Shown here one piece after another: positions 25,127-32,644 of a stretch of 64,000 bases of DNA (positions are counted from its first letter, which is position 1; each line of letters starts with the position of its first letter). The stretch comes from a bacterium SCSIO 12827. GTDB lineage: Bacteria; Pseudomonadota; Alphaproteobacteria; Rhodospirillales; Casp-alpha2. The position numbers were made by a program, and so were the translations under genes. The DNA is taken from NCBI GenBank assembly GCA_024397995.1, contig CP073746.1:1736001-1800000 (forward strand). The letters are read 5' to 3'. The notes under the pieces were generated by a model. It was not told the origin of the DNA and ran no database searches. It saw only the letters and a list, made by a program, of their open reading frames with translations.

Positions 25127-26452
25127 CTACCACCCGATCGCCTTGGGCAGCCAGGTCGCGATTTCCGGGAAGGCGAACAGCAGGCCCAGCGCCACCATCT
25201 GCAAGGCGATGAACGAAATGACACCCCGGTAGATGTCGCCGGTGGTGATTTCCGGCGGCGCCACGCCCTTGAGGAAGAACAGGGCCCAGCCGAAGGGCGG
25301 CGTCAGGAACGAGGTCTGCAGGTTCATGGCGACCAGGATCGCAAGCCACACCATGTCGACGCCCGAATTGGCGAACACAGGCAGGAACAGGGGCAGGGCG
25401 ATGTAGGAGATCTCGATCCATTCCAGGAAGAAGCCCAGTACGAAGATTACCGCCATCATGAACAGAAGGTCGGCGGTCACACCGCCCGGGATGAATTCGA
25501 ACATGTAGCCGACCAGGTGTTCACCGCCGAGGCCCCGGAACGCCAGGCCGAAGGGTTGGGCGCAGATCAGGATGAAGAACACCATGGCCGAGGTCAAAAG
25601 CGTGTTTTTGCAGACGTCGGCCAGGACGCGCAGGTTCAACCGTCCACCCATGAGCGCCAGGATGAGGGAGCCGAGAGCGCCCATGGAGGCAGCCTCCGTC
25701 GGTGCCGCGACGCCGCCGACGATGGAGCCCAGCACGGCGAAGATCAGCACCAGCGGCGGCAGCACGACCTGCACCAGCTTGATCAGCAATTCGCGACGGC
25801 CCATGGCGTCGCGTTCGGTTTCGGGGATGGCGGGGGCCATGTCGGGGCGGAAATAGCCGAGCAGCAGCAGGTAGAGGGCGAGAATCCCGGCCAGCATCAG
25901 GCCCGGCACCATGGCGGCGGCGAACAGCGTGCCCACGGACAGACCCAGGATGTCGGCCAACAGGATCAGCACCAGGCTGGGTGGAATGATTTGCCCCAGC
26001 GTGCCCGAGGCGCAGATGGTGCCGCAGGCCAGGCCCTTGTCGTAGCCGCGCCGCACCAGGGGGCCGAGCGCCAACAGGCCGACGGTGACGACCGTGGCCC
26101 CGACGATGCCCGACGACGCCCCCATCAGGACGCCGACGATGATGATGGCAAGCCCCATGCCGCCGCGCAGGCGCCCCATGGCATGGCCAATGACGTCGAT
26201 CAGGTCCTCGGCCATGCGGGATTTTTCCAGCATCACGCCCATGAAGATGAACAGCGGCAATGCCAGCAGGGTGTAATTGGTGACCACGCCGTGAATGCGC
26301 CCCGGCAACAGGCCGAACAGGCTGGTTCCGAAGCCGAGGTAGCCGAACAGCAGGCCGGAGACGGCCAGCGAAATGGCGACGGGAATGCCGATCACCAGAA
26401 GTCCGAAGAAACCACCGATCATGCCGATGGCGAGCAGTTCCATCTCCGTCAT
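25127..26452 (-). CDS. TRAP transporter large permease (DctM), second system
   Basis: This 441-residue DctM protein has about 12 helices and shows GASSGIVGATVVTVGLLAL, GTICASGTLGQIIPPSLVLIL and GGVAAPTEAASMGALGSLI. It is clearly different from the first DctM, with a longer central loop (DMAPAIPETERDAMGRRE). It follows its dctQ gene with a 4-base overlap and is the last gene of this minus-strand operon. Confidence 0.93.
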   Translation of the reverse strand: MTEMELLAIGMIGGFFGLLVIGIPVAISLAVSGLLFGYLGFGTSLFGLLPGRIHGVVTNYTLLALPLFIFMGVMLEKSRMAEDLIDVIGHAMGRLRGGMGLAIIIVGVLMGASSGIVGATVVTVGLLALGPLVRRGYDKGLACGTICASGTLGQIIPPSLVLILLADILGLSVGTLFAAAMVPGLMLAGILALYLLLLGYFRPDMAPAIPETERDAMGRRELLIKLVQVVLPPLVLIFAVLGSIVGGVAAPTEAASMGALGSLILALMGGRLNLRVLADVCKNTLLTSAMVFFILICAQPFGLAFRGLGGEHLVGYMFEFIPGGVTADLLFMMAVIFVLGFFLEWIEISYIALPLFLPVFANSGVDMVWLAILVAMNLQTSFLTPPFGWALFFLKGVAPPEITTGDIYRGVISFIALQMVALGLLFAFPEIATWLPKAIGW

Positions 26453-26991
26453 GGCGCGCTAACCAGCTGGGCGCGCGCGGCGGCGAAGGTGGTGAGGGCA
26501 CCCATGGCCTGACTGATCGCCTGTAGGCCGAGAAGCCCGAAGCCCAGGGGAATGAAGGCTTTCAGAACCCAGCGGTAGGGCAGGCCGCCGGGATCGGGCG
26601 AGCCTTCAAGAATGCCGTAGGACAGCTGCACATAGGGCAGGGACAGCACGACGATGGTGACGGAAACCCCGATCACGAGAAAATCCGTGACCAGGTCGAT
26701 CACCGCCTGCCAATGAACGGGCAGGCGGGCATAGAGGAAATCCACGCGCACATGCTCGCCCTTCTGCATGGCATAGGACATGCCGATCAGGGCGATGGGC
26801 GAGACCAGATGCCATTCCAGTTCCTGCAGGGCGACGGAGCTGATGTTGAGGCCATAGCGGGTGAGCACGTTGCCCGCGACGACGAAGACCATGAGCAGGC
26901 CGCAAGCGGCCGCGAGACGGCCCGCCCATTCCACCGGAATGAGCAGGGCCGCTTCGAGACGCCGCAGGCCCGAGGGGCTGCGTGGATTCAT
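26449..26991 (-). CDS. TRAP transporter small permease (DctQ), second system
   Basis: This 180-residue membrane protein has four helices. The DctQ core is seen in LQELEWHLVSPIALIGMSYA and GEHVRVDFLYARLPVHWQAV. It lies 20 bases after the binding-protein gene and overlaps dctM by 4 bases. Confidence 0.9.
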   Translation of the reverse strand: MNPRSPSGLRRLEAALLIPVEWAGRLAAACGLLMVFVVAGNVLTRYGLNISSVALQELEWHLVSPIALIGMSYAMQKGEHVRVDFLYARLPVHWQAVIDLVTDFLVIGVSVTIVVLSLPYVQLSYGILEGSPDPGGLPYRWVLKAFIPLGFGLLGLQAISQAMGALTTFAAARAQLVSAP

Positions 26992-27011
26992 GTGCGATTA
27001 CCTCGCCCGGG

Positions 27012-28103
27012 TTAAGACGAGATCATGCCCTGATAGGGCTTTTCCGAAATCGCCGCCCAAGACCGATGCTTGGCGCGGAAGGCCATGAAATGGTCGTGGA
27101 CCTTCTTGGTCAGCGGATCGGCCGCCGATTTTTCCGCCAAAACCTGTTCGGTCAGCGTCTTCAGTTCGGCGACGACGGCGTCGGGCAGGGTTTGGGCGAT
27201 GACGCCGTGGTTGGTCACCAGATCCGTCAAAGCATCGGCGTTGTTGGCCTCGCTCCAGGCATGGCTGTCTAGGTTACAGGCCTGGGCGCAGGATTTGACG
27301 ATGGCCTGAAGGTCCTTGGGCAGGCTGTCCCAGGCCTTCTTGTTCATCAGCAGTTCCGTCACGTTGGACGGCTCGTGCCAGCCGGTGGTGTAGTAGTACT
27401 TGGCGGCCTTGTGCAGGCCCATGCGGCGGTCCTGGAAGGGGCCGACGAATTCGGCCGCGTCGATCACGCCGCGTTCCAGGGCCGGGAAGATTTCCCCGCC
27501 GGGCAGCAGCTTCACGGCGACGCCGAGTTTTTCGTACACCTTGCCGGCCAGGCCTGGAATCCGCATCTTCAGACCGTCGAAATCCTTAACGGATTCAATG
27601 GGTTTCTTGAACCAGCCGGTCATCTGCACGCCCGTGTTGCCCATGGGCAGGGCGGTCAGGCCGTAATCGGCATAAACCTCGTTCCACAGCTCCAAGCCGC
27701 CCGCGTGGTACATCCAGGCGTTAACCCCTTGGAAGTTGAGACCGAAGGGTACGGTGGTGAAGTACTGCGCGGCGAAGATCTTGCCGGCCCAGTAATAGGC
27801 GTTGCCGGCGTTCATTTCGATGGTGCCGGCGCGCACGGCGTCGAAGCCTTCCTTGGGCGGGATCAGTTCACCGGCGGCGAAATGCTGGATGTTCAGGCGG
27901 CCGTCCGACATTTCCTTCACGCGGGCGCAAAAGTCCGTGGGGCTGCCCGGGCCGACCGTATAGAAGGGGGCGCCGGCCGGATACATGTTGGTCATCTTCC
28001 AGTTGAAGGTGTCCTTGGCGCGGGCGATGGCCGGGGCGGCCAGCAGGCCGCCGGCGGCGGCACCGGCGGTTGCGGAGGCTTTCAAGAGGTCTCGGCGATT
28101 CAT
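27012..28103 (-). CDS. TRAP transporter substrate-binding protein, TakP-like
   Basis: This 363-residue periplasmic protein has a twin-arginine leader (MNRRDLLKASATAGAAAGG, ending AIARA). The mature part resembles the alpha-keto acid/lactate binding proteins of the TakP group: WAGKIFAAQYFTTVPFG, LKMRIPGLAGKVYEKLG, GGEIFPALERGVIDAAEFVG and YYYTTGWHEP. The ligand is therefore likely a 2-oxo or hydroxy acid, by similarity only. The ATG at 28103 is chosen because the Tat leader follows it; the frame is open to 28145. Confidence 0.92.
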   Translation of the reverse strand: MNRRDLLKASATAGAAAGGLLAAPAIARAKDTFNWKMTNMYPAGAPFYTVGPGSPTDFCARVKEMSDGRLNIQHFAAGELIPPKEGFDAVRAGTIEMNAGNAYYWAGKIFAAQYFTTVPFGLNFQGVNAWMYHAGGLELWNEVYADYGLTALPMGNTGVQMTGWFKKPIESVKDFDGLKMRIPGLAGKVYEKLGVAVKLLPGGEIFPALERGVIDAAEFVGPFQDRRMGLHKAAKYYYTTGWHEPSNVTELLMNKKAWDSLPKDLQAIVKSCAQACNLDSHAWSEANNADALTDLVTNHGVIAQTLPDAVVAELKTLTEQVLAEKSAADPLTKKVHDHFMAFRAKHRSWAAISEKPYQGMISS

Positions 28104-28400
28104 GACGTTCTCACTTTTCCCTGTCTGATTGGTTTTTGGAGGCACCGGTTATGGTGATGCGTGCCAAACGAATGGTCGGGGTGAACGCCGGGCGCCGTTG
28201 CCGGGCGGGTCTGTCCTTCTCTGAAATCCGAATCCGGTCAAGCAACTGCCTGATTCCATATGAATTTGACACTACCTAGCCCTGGCGGCTGGTAGTGGAT
28301 TCGGTGTCGTTGTTTGAATGGGAACCCGCGCCGTTGCGGGATGGAAGCTGGCCACTGAAGGGCCGGGCCCATGCGGGCCGAAACAATTGGGCCGGACCGG

Positions 28401-28440
28401 GGCGCCCCCTTCCTATGGCTGACTGGGCCAAGGGGGCGCC
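28401..28440. repeat. Perfect 11-bp inverted repeat
   Basis: GGCGCCCCCTT (28401-28411) and AAGGGGGCGCC (28430-28440) are perfect reverse complements with an 18-base loop. No T run follows on either strand, so it is not a typical terminator. Confidence 0.85.
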
Positions 28441-28450
28441 ACCGCTCCGG

Positions 28451-28523
28451 CCGACGGAGTAAGGACGGGACCACGCGCGGTGGGAGGTCCGCTTGAACGC
28501 CCGTCCTATAGCTACTCCGCCGG
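28451..28523. repeat. Nested 73-base inverted repeat
   Basis: The outer arms CCGACGGAGTA and TACTCCGCCGG pair with one mismatch, the inner arms GGACGGG (28463-28469) and CCCGTCC (28500-28506) pair perfectly, and CCAC/GTGG (28471-28474 and 28480-28483) cap the structure. A seven-base junction (one plus six) separates outer and inner stems. Confidence 0.8.
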
Positions 28524-28543
28524 AACCCGTGGTGGTACGGGTT
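28524..28543 (-). terminator. Stem-loop just after the 67-residue gene
   Basis: AACCCGT and ACGGGTT form a perfect 7-bp stem with a 6-base loop, 4 bases past the stop of the minus-strand gene. It is placed like a terminator, but no T run follows on the minus strand, so function is uncertain. Confidence 0.45.
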
Positions 28544-28547
28544 TAAA

Positions 28548-28751
28548 CTAGCGGGCGCCTGCGGCGTTCGGATGGATCAGGCCATCTAAACCGTGGCGGA
28601 TCGAGCCGACAACGCGGGCAATGCCGCGGCCGAGGGCGAACAAATGATCGCGTACCGCTTCGGCGCGAAGCAATTCGGCTTCGTGCAACATCCGCGTCAT
28701 TTCTTCGGGGGAGATTTCTTTGTAGGTCGTATGTCCAATGATGTCGTTCAT
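28548..28751 (-). CDS. Small hypothetical protein, 67 residues
   Basis: The product starts MNDIIGHTTYKEISPEEMTR and continues as an amphipathic helical stretch (LHEAELLRAEAVRDHLFALGRGIARVVGSIRHGL). AAGGAG stands about 8 bases before the ATG at 28751, a strong ribosome site. The length and the basic C-terminal helix recall DUF1127-type small proteins, but the match is not firm. It is divergent from the LysR gene and could be its target. Confidence 0.6.
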   Translation of the reverse strand: MNDIIGHTTYKEISPEEMTRMLHEAELLRAEAVRDHLFALGRGIARVVGSIRHGLDGLIHPNAAGAR

Positions 28752-28806
28752 CTGAGGACTCCTTTCGAGGGTTGGTGTGCGGTTGGTCACTGATTCTGCG
28801 GCTGCT

Positions 28807-28832
28807 GCAATGCAACAATCGTGTTGCAGTGC
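28807..28832. promoter_or_regulatory. Palindromic operator candidate between the small gene and lysR
   Basis: TGCAACA (28811-28817) and TGTTGCA (28822-28828) are perfect inverted repeats around ATCG; outer GCA and TGC extend each arm to 11 positions with one mismatch. It lies about 100 bases before the lysR start, in a divergent intergenic region where LysR-type regulators often bind. Confidence 0.5.
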
Positions 28833-28930
28833 AATATAATGGTAAGATGGATCAGCGATAATCCCCTCGAAATGCACAAGGCTTGTGACTTTCGCGCACA
28901 AACGGTAAAAAATTAATCAGGAATAAGTTA

Positions 28931-29848
28931 ATGGATATAGCGACACAGATGATCATGTTCGCCACCGTCGTTGAAAACGGCGGGTTTTCCGCGGCTGCGC
29001 GGGATTTGGGACTGACCCCGTCGGCGGTCAGTCGCCAGATCGGCCAACTGGAGGATCGCCTGGGCACGCGCCTGTTGAACCGGTCGACCCGACGCATCTC
29101 CCTGACCGAGGTCGGGCGTGCCTTTTATGCGCGCTGCGCCGACGTATCGCAGGGCGTGCAGGAGGCCGAGGCCCTGGTCCTCAACATGGTTGACCATCCT
29201 CAGGGAACCCTCAAGGTGGCGGCAACCGTGGCCTTTGCGAAGGCGCAGCTTTTGCCATTGTTGCCCGTGTTTCTGGCCAAGAATCCGGATTTGAAGATTT
29301 CCCTCGACGCCACGGACCGGGTCATCGATCTGGTCGAGGAACAGGTTGACGTGGCCATTCGGTTTTCCGAGCAGATCGACGATTCGTCCGTGGTATCACG
29401 CAAACTGGCGACCAACCGGCGGGTCTATGTGGCGGCGCCATCCTATGTCGCCGAACATGGCCTGCCGCGTACTCCGGACGATGTGGCGAACCATAATTGT
29501 CTGCGGATTTCGACGGTGGAGGCATGGAATACCTGGACGTTCGAGAATGGCGCCGACCTCCAGCGGCTGCCGATCAAGGGCAATTTCGAGGCCAACAGCG
29601 CCGACGCCATCTATTATGCGGTGTTGGCGGGCGTCGGAATCGCGCGACTTTCCACATATCTGGTTAACGATGCCTTGGCCCAGGGACGCCTCGTTCGCGT
29701 GCTGCCGGATTATGCGGACGAGACCTCGGACATTCTCGCGATCTATTCCAACAAACGGAATCTGTCGCCCAACGTGCGTGCCTTCATCGACTATTTCGCC
29801 GAGAAGTTCGGCCCCGTTCCCCCTTGGGAAAAGGAACAGGCGGCCTAG
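28931..29848 (+). CDS. LysR family transcriptional regulator
   Basis: This 305-residue DNA-binding protein has an N-terminal winged helix-turn-helix (FSAAARDLGLTPSAVSRQIGQLE, residues about 17-40, and LLNRSTRRISLTEVG) and a C-terminal substrate-binding domain of the CrgA/DmlR-like branch (VDVAIRFSEQIDDSS, GVGIARLSTYLVNDAL). The ATG is preceded by a purine-rich stretch. It is divergent from a 67-residue gene; the palindrome at 28807 is a candidate binding site. The effector is unknown. Confidence 0.93.
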   Translation: MDIATQMIMFATVVENGGFSAAARDLGLTPSAVSRQIGQLEDRLGTRLLNRSTRRISLTEVGRAFYARCADVSQGVQEAEALVLNMVDHPQGTLKVAATVAFAKAQLLPLLPVFLAKNPDLKISLDATDRVIDLVEEQVDVAIRFSEQIDDSSVVSRKLATNRRVYVAAPSYVAEHGLPRTPDDVANHNCLRISTVEAWNTWTFENGADLQRLPIKGNFEANSADAIYYAVLAGVGIARLSTYLVNDALAQGRLVRVLPDYADETSDILAIYSNKRNLSPNVRAFIDYFAEKFGPVPPWEKEQAA

Positions 29849-29909
29849 ACGGCGGCGCCTGCAAGCCCTACCTAATGGTCAGTTGATCAGACATTGCGGA
29901 CAGACGCCC

Positions 29910-30275
29910 TTGAAAATCTTCATCGTCGATGATGACGAGATCACGCTTGAAATTCTGAGGTCCATTCTCGAGGGCGCCGGCCATGAGGTGACGAGCGATC
30001 TCATGGGGGCCACGGCGATTTCGTCCATCAAGAAGCATGTGCCGGATGTCGTGTTGACGGACCTTCAGATGGCCTCCGTTGATGGGTTCGACCTGTGCCG
30101 CGAACTTCGCCAGATCCCCCGCCTGCGCCGGACCAAGATCATCATCGTATCCGCCCATTCCGCCGAGACCTGGAAGAAGCGCGCGGCGAAGCTGGGGGCC
30201 GACGGTTATGTCGAGAAGCCGATCAATGCGGACAAGCTGCTGGCCCTGATCGAGGAATTGGTCAAGACCGCCTAG
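29910..30275 (+). CDS. Single-domain response regulator (CheY-like receiver)
   Basis: This 121-residue protein is a lone receiver domain: acidic pocket IVDDDE (residues 5-10), phospho-acceptor Asp51 in VVLTDLQ, Ser81 in IIVSAHS and Lys103 in EKPI. There is no output domain. The start is TTG at 29910 (KIFIVDDDE follows); no ATG fits the domain boundary. It lies 61 bases after lysR, with no kinase beside it. Its stop shares CTAG with the stop of the convergent MarC gene. Confidence 0.85.
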   Translation: MKIFIVDDDEITLEILRSILEGAGHEVTSDLMGATAISSIKKHVPDVVLTDLQMASVDGFDLCRELRQIPRLRRTKIIIVSAHSAETWKKRAAKLGADGYVEKPINADKLLALIEELVKTA

Positions 30276-30919
30276 GTTCCGCCGGCCAGCCCGGTCAGCA
30301 GGTCGCTGGCCCGGATGCCGTCAAACAGGAACTGTACGGCGAGCGCCGCCAGCAGAATCCCGAACACGCGCGACAGCACATGCACGCCGGTCACGCCCAG
30401 GCGTTTCTGAACCTGCGCCGCCACAAGCATCAGGGCCAGGGAAATGATCAAAACCGCCGTCATGGCGGCCGCCACGGCGGCTAGGCGCAACGGATCGCCA
30501 TGGGCGTCGGCGACCAGCAGCAGGACCGCTCCGATCGTGCCCGGCCCGGCGATCAGCGGCGTCGCCAGTGGAAACACCGAGACATCCTTACGGGTAATCG
30601 ATTCGGCATCTTCCTCGTCGGTGGTCGACGTTCCGCCGGAGGACCTGGCGAACACCATGTCGATGGAAATCAGCAGCAGGAGAATCCCGCCGGCCGTGCG
30701 GAGCGCGGGCAGGGAGATTCCCATGTACGTCAGTACCGGTTTTCCCAACACGGCGAAGAACAACAGAATGCCGCCGGCGATGACGACCGCGCGCACAGCC
30801 GTGCGCCGTCGCGCCGTTGCCGAGGCCTTGGGGGTCAGGGCGGCGAAGGCGATGGCCACGTCGGGCGGCCCGACGGTGGCGAAGAAGGTCGCGAAGGCGA
30901 TGAGGGCCAGTTCCAGCAT
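30272..30919 (-). CDS. MarC family integral membrane protein
   Basis: This 215-residue protein has six hydrophobic segments and the MarC/UPF0056 motifs FFATVGPPDVAIAFAALT, VFPLATPLIAGPGTIGAVLLL and GVTGVHVLSRVFGILLAALAVQF. MarC proteins are inner-membrane proteins of unknown function; the old link to multiple antibiotic resistance was not upheld. A polar loop (RSSGGTSTTDEEDAES) follows the third helix. It is transcribed alone and overlaps the receiver gene tail to tail by 4 bases. Confidence 0.9.
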   Translation of the reverse strand: MLELALIAFATFFATVGPPDVAIAFAALTPKASATARRRTAVRAVVIAGGILLFFAVLGKPVLTYMGISLPALRTAGGILLLLISIDMVFARSSGGTSTTDEEDAESITRKDVSVFPLATPLIAGPGTIGAVLLLVADAHGDPLRLAAVAAAMTAVLIISLALMLVAAQVQKRLGVTGVHVLSRVFGILLAALAVQFLFDGIRASDLLTGLAGGT

Positions 30920-31094
30920 CAGCGGATACTAAGACATTCCGGGCGCGGGCGGTATCCGCGCATCACCCAATCAAAACGCCTTGATGTAAACCCCGCCGCA
31001 TTCGGCGGTATCGGCCGCAGCGGCGGGGGGCAAGATGGGCATCAGGCAAATCGTCAGAACGGAAGGTCAGCGCCCGAAACATCCCGTGTCTCGG

Positions 31095-32234
31095 TTATTC
31101 TGTCGTGGCGACGAAGGCATGGAACGTGTCCTCGATCACCTTGCGGCCGATGTCGCGGGTGATGAACACGATCTTGGATCGGTGGTCGTCGTCCGGCCAG
31201 GCGGGCAGGCCCACGGGCGGGTGGAACAGGTGCTGCACCCCATGCACGGCGACGGGGTTGGGCTCGCCCGCGACGTTCAGGATGCCCTTGATGCGCAGCA
31301 GGTTTTCGCCCTGGGTCGTGATCAGCATTTCCATCCAGGTGACGAATCCGTCCCAGGGGATCGGGGCGTCCACGGTCATGCAGAAGGATGAAATGCGCGC
31401 GTCGTGGCGGTTGGGGTCATGGTGATGATCATGCCCGTGATCGTGACCGTGAGCATCGTGGTCGTGGTGGTCATGGTTATGGACGTCGTGGTCTTGGGCA
31501 AAGGCTTCCTCGCGCAGCCAGCCCGCGACGTCGGCGATCTTGCGGTCGGTGGAAAACAGCCCGGCGTCGAACAGGTCCTTGGGCCCGAAGTCGGCGGAGG
31601 CGTCGAACACGGGGGCCGACGGGTTGAGGATGCGAAGGCGGTCCTGGATCGTCGCCAGTTGTTCAGCCGTCGCCAGATCGGTCTTGGTCAGCACGATGCG
31701 GTCGGCGACGGCGGCCTGTTTCACGCTTTCCGGCTGGGCGTCCAGGGTCTGCGGCCCGTTCACGGCGTCGACCACGGTGACGATGCCGTCGAGCCGATAA
31801 CGCGGCCCCACGGTCGGGTCAGTCATTAAGGTATGGATGATGGGGGCGGGGTCGGCCAGGCCCGTGGTCTCGATCACCACGCGCTTGAACCAGGGGATTT
31901 TCTTGTCAAACCGCTGCCAGAACAGCTCGCGCATGGCGTTGACCAAGTCGCCGCGCACAGTGCAGCACAGACAGCCGGAATTGAGCAGCACCGTGTCCTC
32001 GCGGGTTTCCTTGACCAGCAGATGGTCGATGCCGATGTCGCCGAATTCGTTGATCAGCACGGCGGCCTCGCCCATGTCGGGATGGGATAGCAGTTTGTTG
32101 AGCAGCGTCGTTTTCCCGGCCCCGAGAAAGCCGGTCAGCACGGTGACGGGGATGGTCTTGGCGATTAGCCGGGCGTTGACGTCCTGCGGCGCGTCGGCGG
32201 GGGCGTCGTCCCTGGCGTCAGTCTTTTCCGCCAT
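31095..32234 (-). CDS. CobW/COG0523-type metal GTPase with His-rich loop
   Basis: This 379-residue GTPase has Walker A GFLGAGKTT (residues 35-43), the metal motif SGCLCCTVRGDL (Cys88, Cys90, Cys91), ETTGLADPAP and the NKxD-like TKTD. A dense His-Asp stretch (about residues 258-287) precedes the C-terminal CobW domain. Members of this group insert or traffic Zn2+ or other metals. The start (ATG 32234) overlaps the hisI stop, so it may serve the zinc enzyme HisI or respond to zinc shortage. The metal is inferred, not shown. Confidence 0.9.
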   Translation of the reverse strand: MAEKTDARDDAPADAPQDVNARLIAKTIPVTVLTGFLGAGKTTLLNKLLSHPDMGEAAVLINEFGDIGIDHLLVKETREDTVLLNSGCLCCTVRGDLVNAMRELFWQRFDKKIPWFKRVVIETTGLADPAPIIHTLMTDPTVGPRYRLDGIVTVVDAVNGPQTLDAQPESVKQAAVADRIVLTKTDLATAEQLATIQDRLRILNPSAPVFDASADFGPKDLFDAGLFSTDRKIADVAGWLREEAFAQDHDVHNHDHHDHDAHGHDHGHDHHHDPNRHDARISSFCMTVDAPIPWDGFVTWMEMLITTQGENLLRIKGILNVAGEPNPVAVHGVQHLFHPPVGLPAWPDDDHRSKIVFITRDIGRKVIEDTFHAFVATTE

Positions 32235-32622
32235 AAAGGGCCTCCGGCGTGACCTCGGGCTCGGCGATGACGCGGATGTCGCCGTCGCGCACGGCGTGGA
32301 AGAAGCAGTTGTGGCGGCCCGTGTGGCAGGCCACGCCTGTCTGATCGACCAGCAGCAGCACCGCATCCTCGTCGCAGTCGAAGCGGAATTCCTTCAACAT
32401 CTGAACCTGGCCCGAGCTTTCGCCCTTGCGCCACAGCCGGCCCTTGGAGCGGGAGAAATAACAGACCCGGCCCGTTTCCAGGGTTTCACGGATGGCGTCG
32501 GCGTTCATCCAGGCGAGCATGAGCATTTCGCCCGTGTCGTGCTGCTGCGCCACGGCGGGAATCAGGCCGGCTTCGTTGAATTTCAGGCGGCCGATGACCC
32601 GGTCCGCCACGTCGTTGCTCAT
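32218..32622 (-). CDS. hisI: Phosphoribosyl-AMP cyclohydrolase HisI
   Basis: This 134-residue enzyme of histidine biosynthesis opens the ring of phosphoribosyl-AMP. The family core is clear: MLMLAWMNADAIRETLETG, CYFSRSKGRLWRKGESSG and the metal-site region DCDEDAVLLLVDQTGVACHTG with HNCFF. The ATG at 32622 follows GAGGACGACGAG. There is no fused HisE domain. It overlaps the CobW-type gene by 17 bases, an unusual pairing away from other his genes. Confidence 0.95.
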   Translation of the reverse strand: MSNDVADRVIGRLKFNEAGLIPAVAQQHDTGEMLMLAWMNADAIRETLETGRVCYFSRSKGRLWRKGESSGQVQMLKEFRFDCDEDAVLLLVDQTGVACHTGRHNCFFHAVRDGDIRVIAEPEVTPEALYGGKD

Positions 32623-32644
32623 ACTCGTCGTCCTCGTTACGTCG

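Larger units (their letters stand above)
28104..28547. other. Hairpin-dense intergenic region
   Basis: This 444-base gap between two minus-strand genes has no credible coding frame but holds a run of inverted repeats: 28271-28296 (10-bp stem with one bulge), 28325-28340 (5 bp), 28366-28379 (5 bp), 28401-28440 (11 bp perfect), 28451-28523 (nested stems of about 11, 7 and 4 bp) and 28524-28543 (7 bp perfect). It could encode a structured RNA or be a leader of the TRAP operon. I recognise no known RNA family in it. Confidence 0.6.

Noticed and set aside
25082-26512. Plus-strand frame of about 476 codons opposite the second dctM
   Set aside because: The product is a Gln/His/Asp-rich low-complexity string typical of antisense frames; DctM on the other strand is certain.
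28341-28380. GCCACTG in the structured region, which recalls a cobalamin riboswitch box
   Set aside because: The other conserved parts of that riboswitch are not in place, and the neighbouring genes are not B12-related.
28238-28474. 78-codon minus-strand frame in the structured intergenic region
   Set aside because: The composition follows the GC-rich hairpins and no ribosome site or family pattern is visible.
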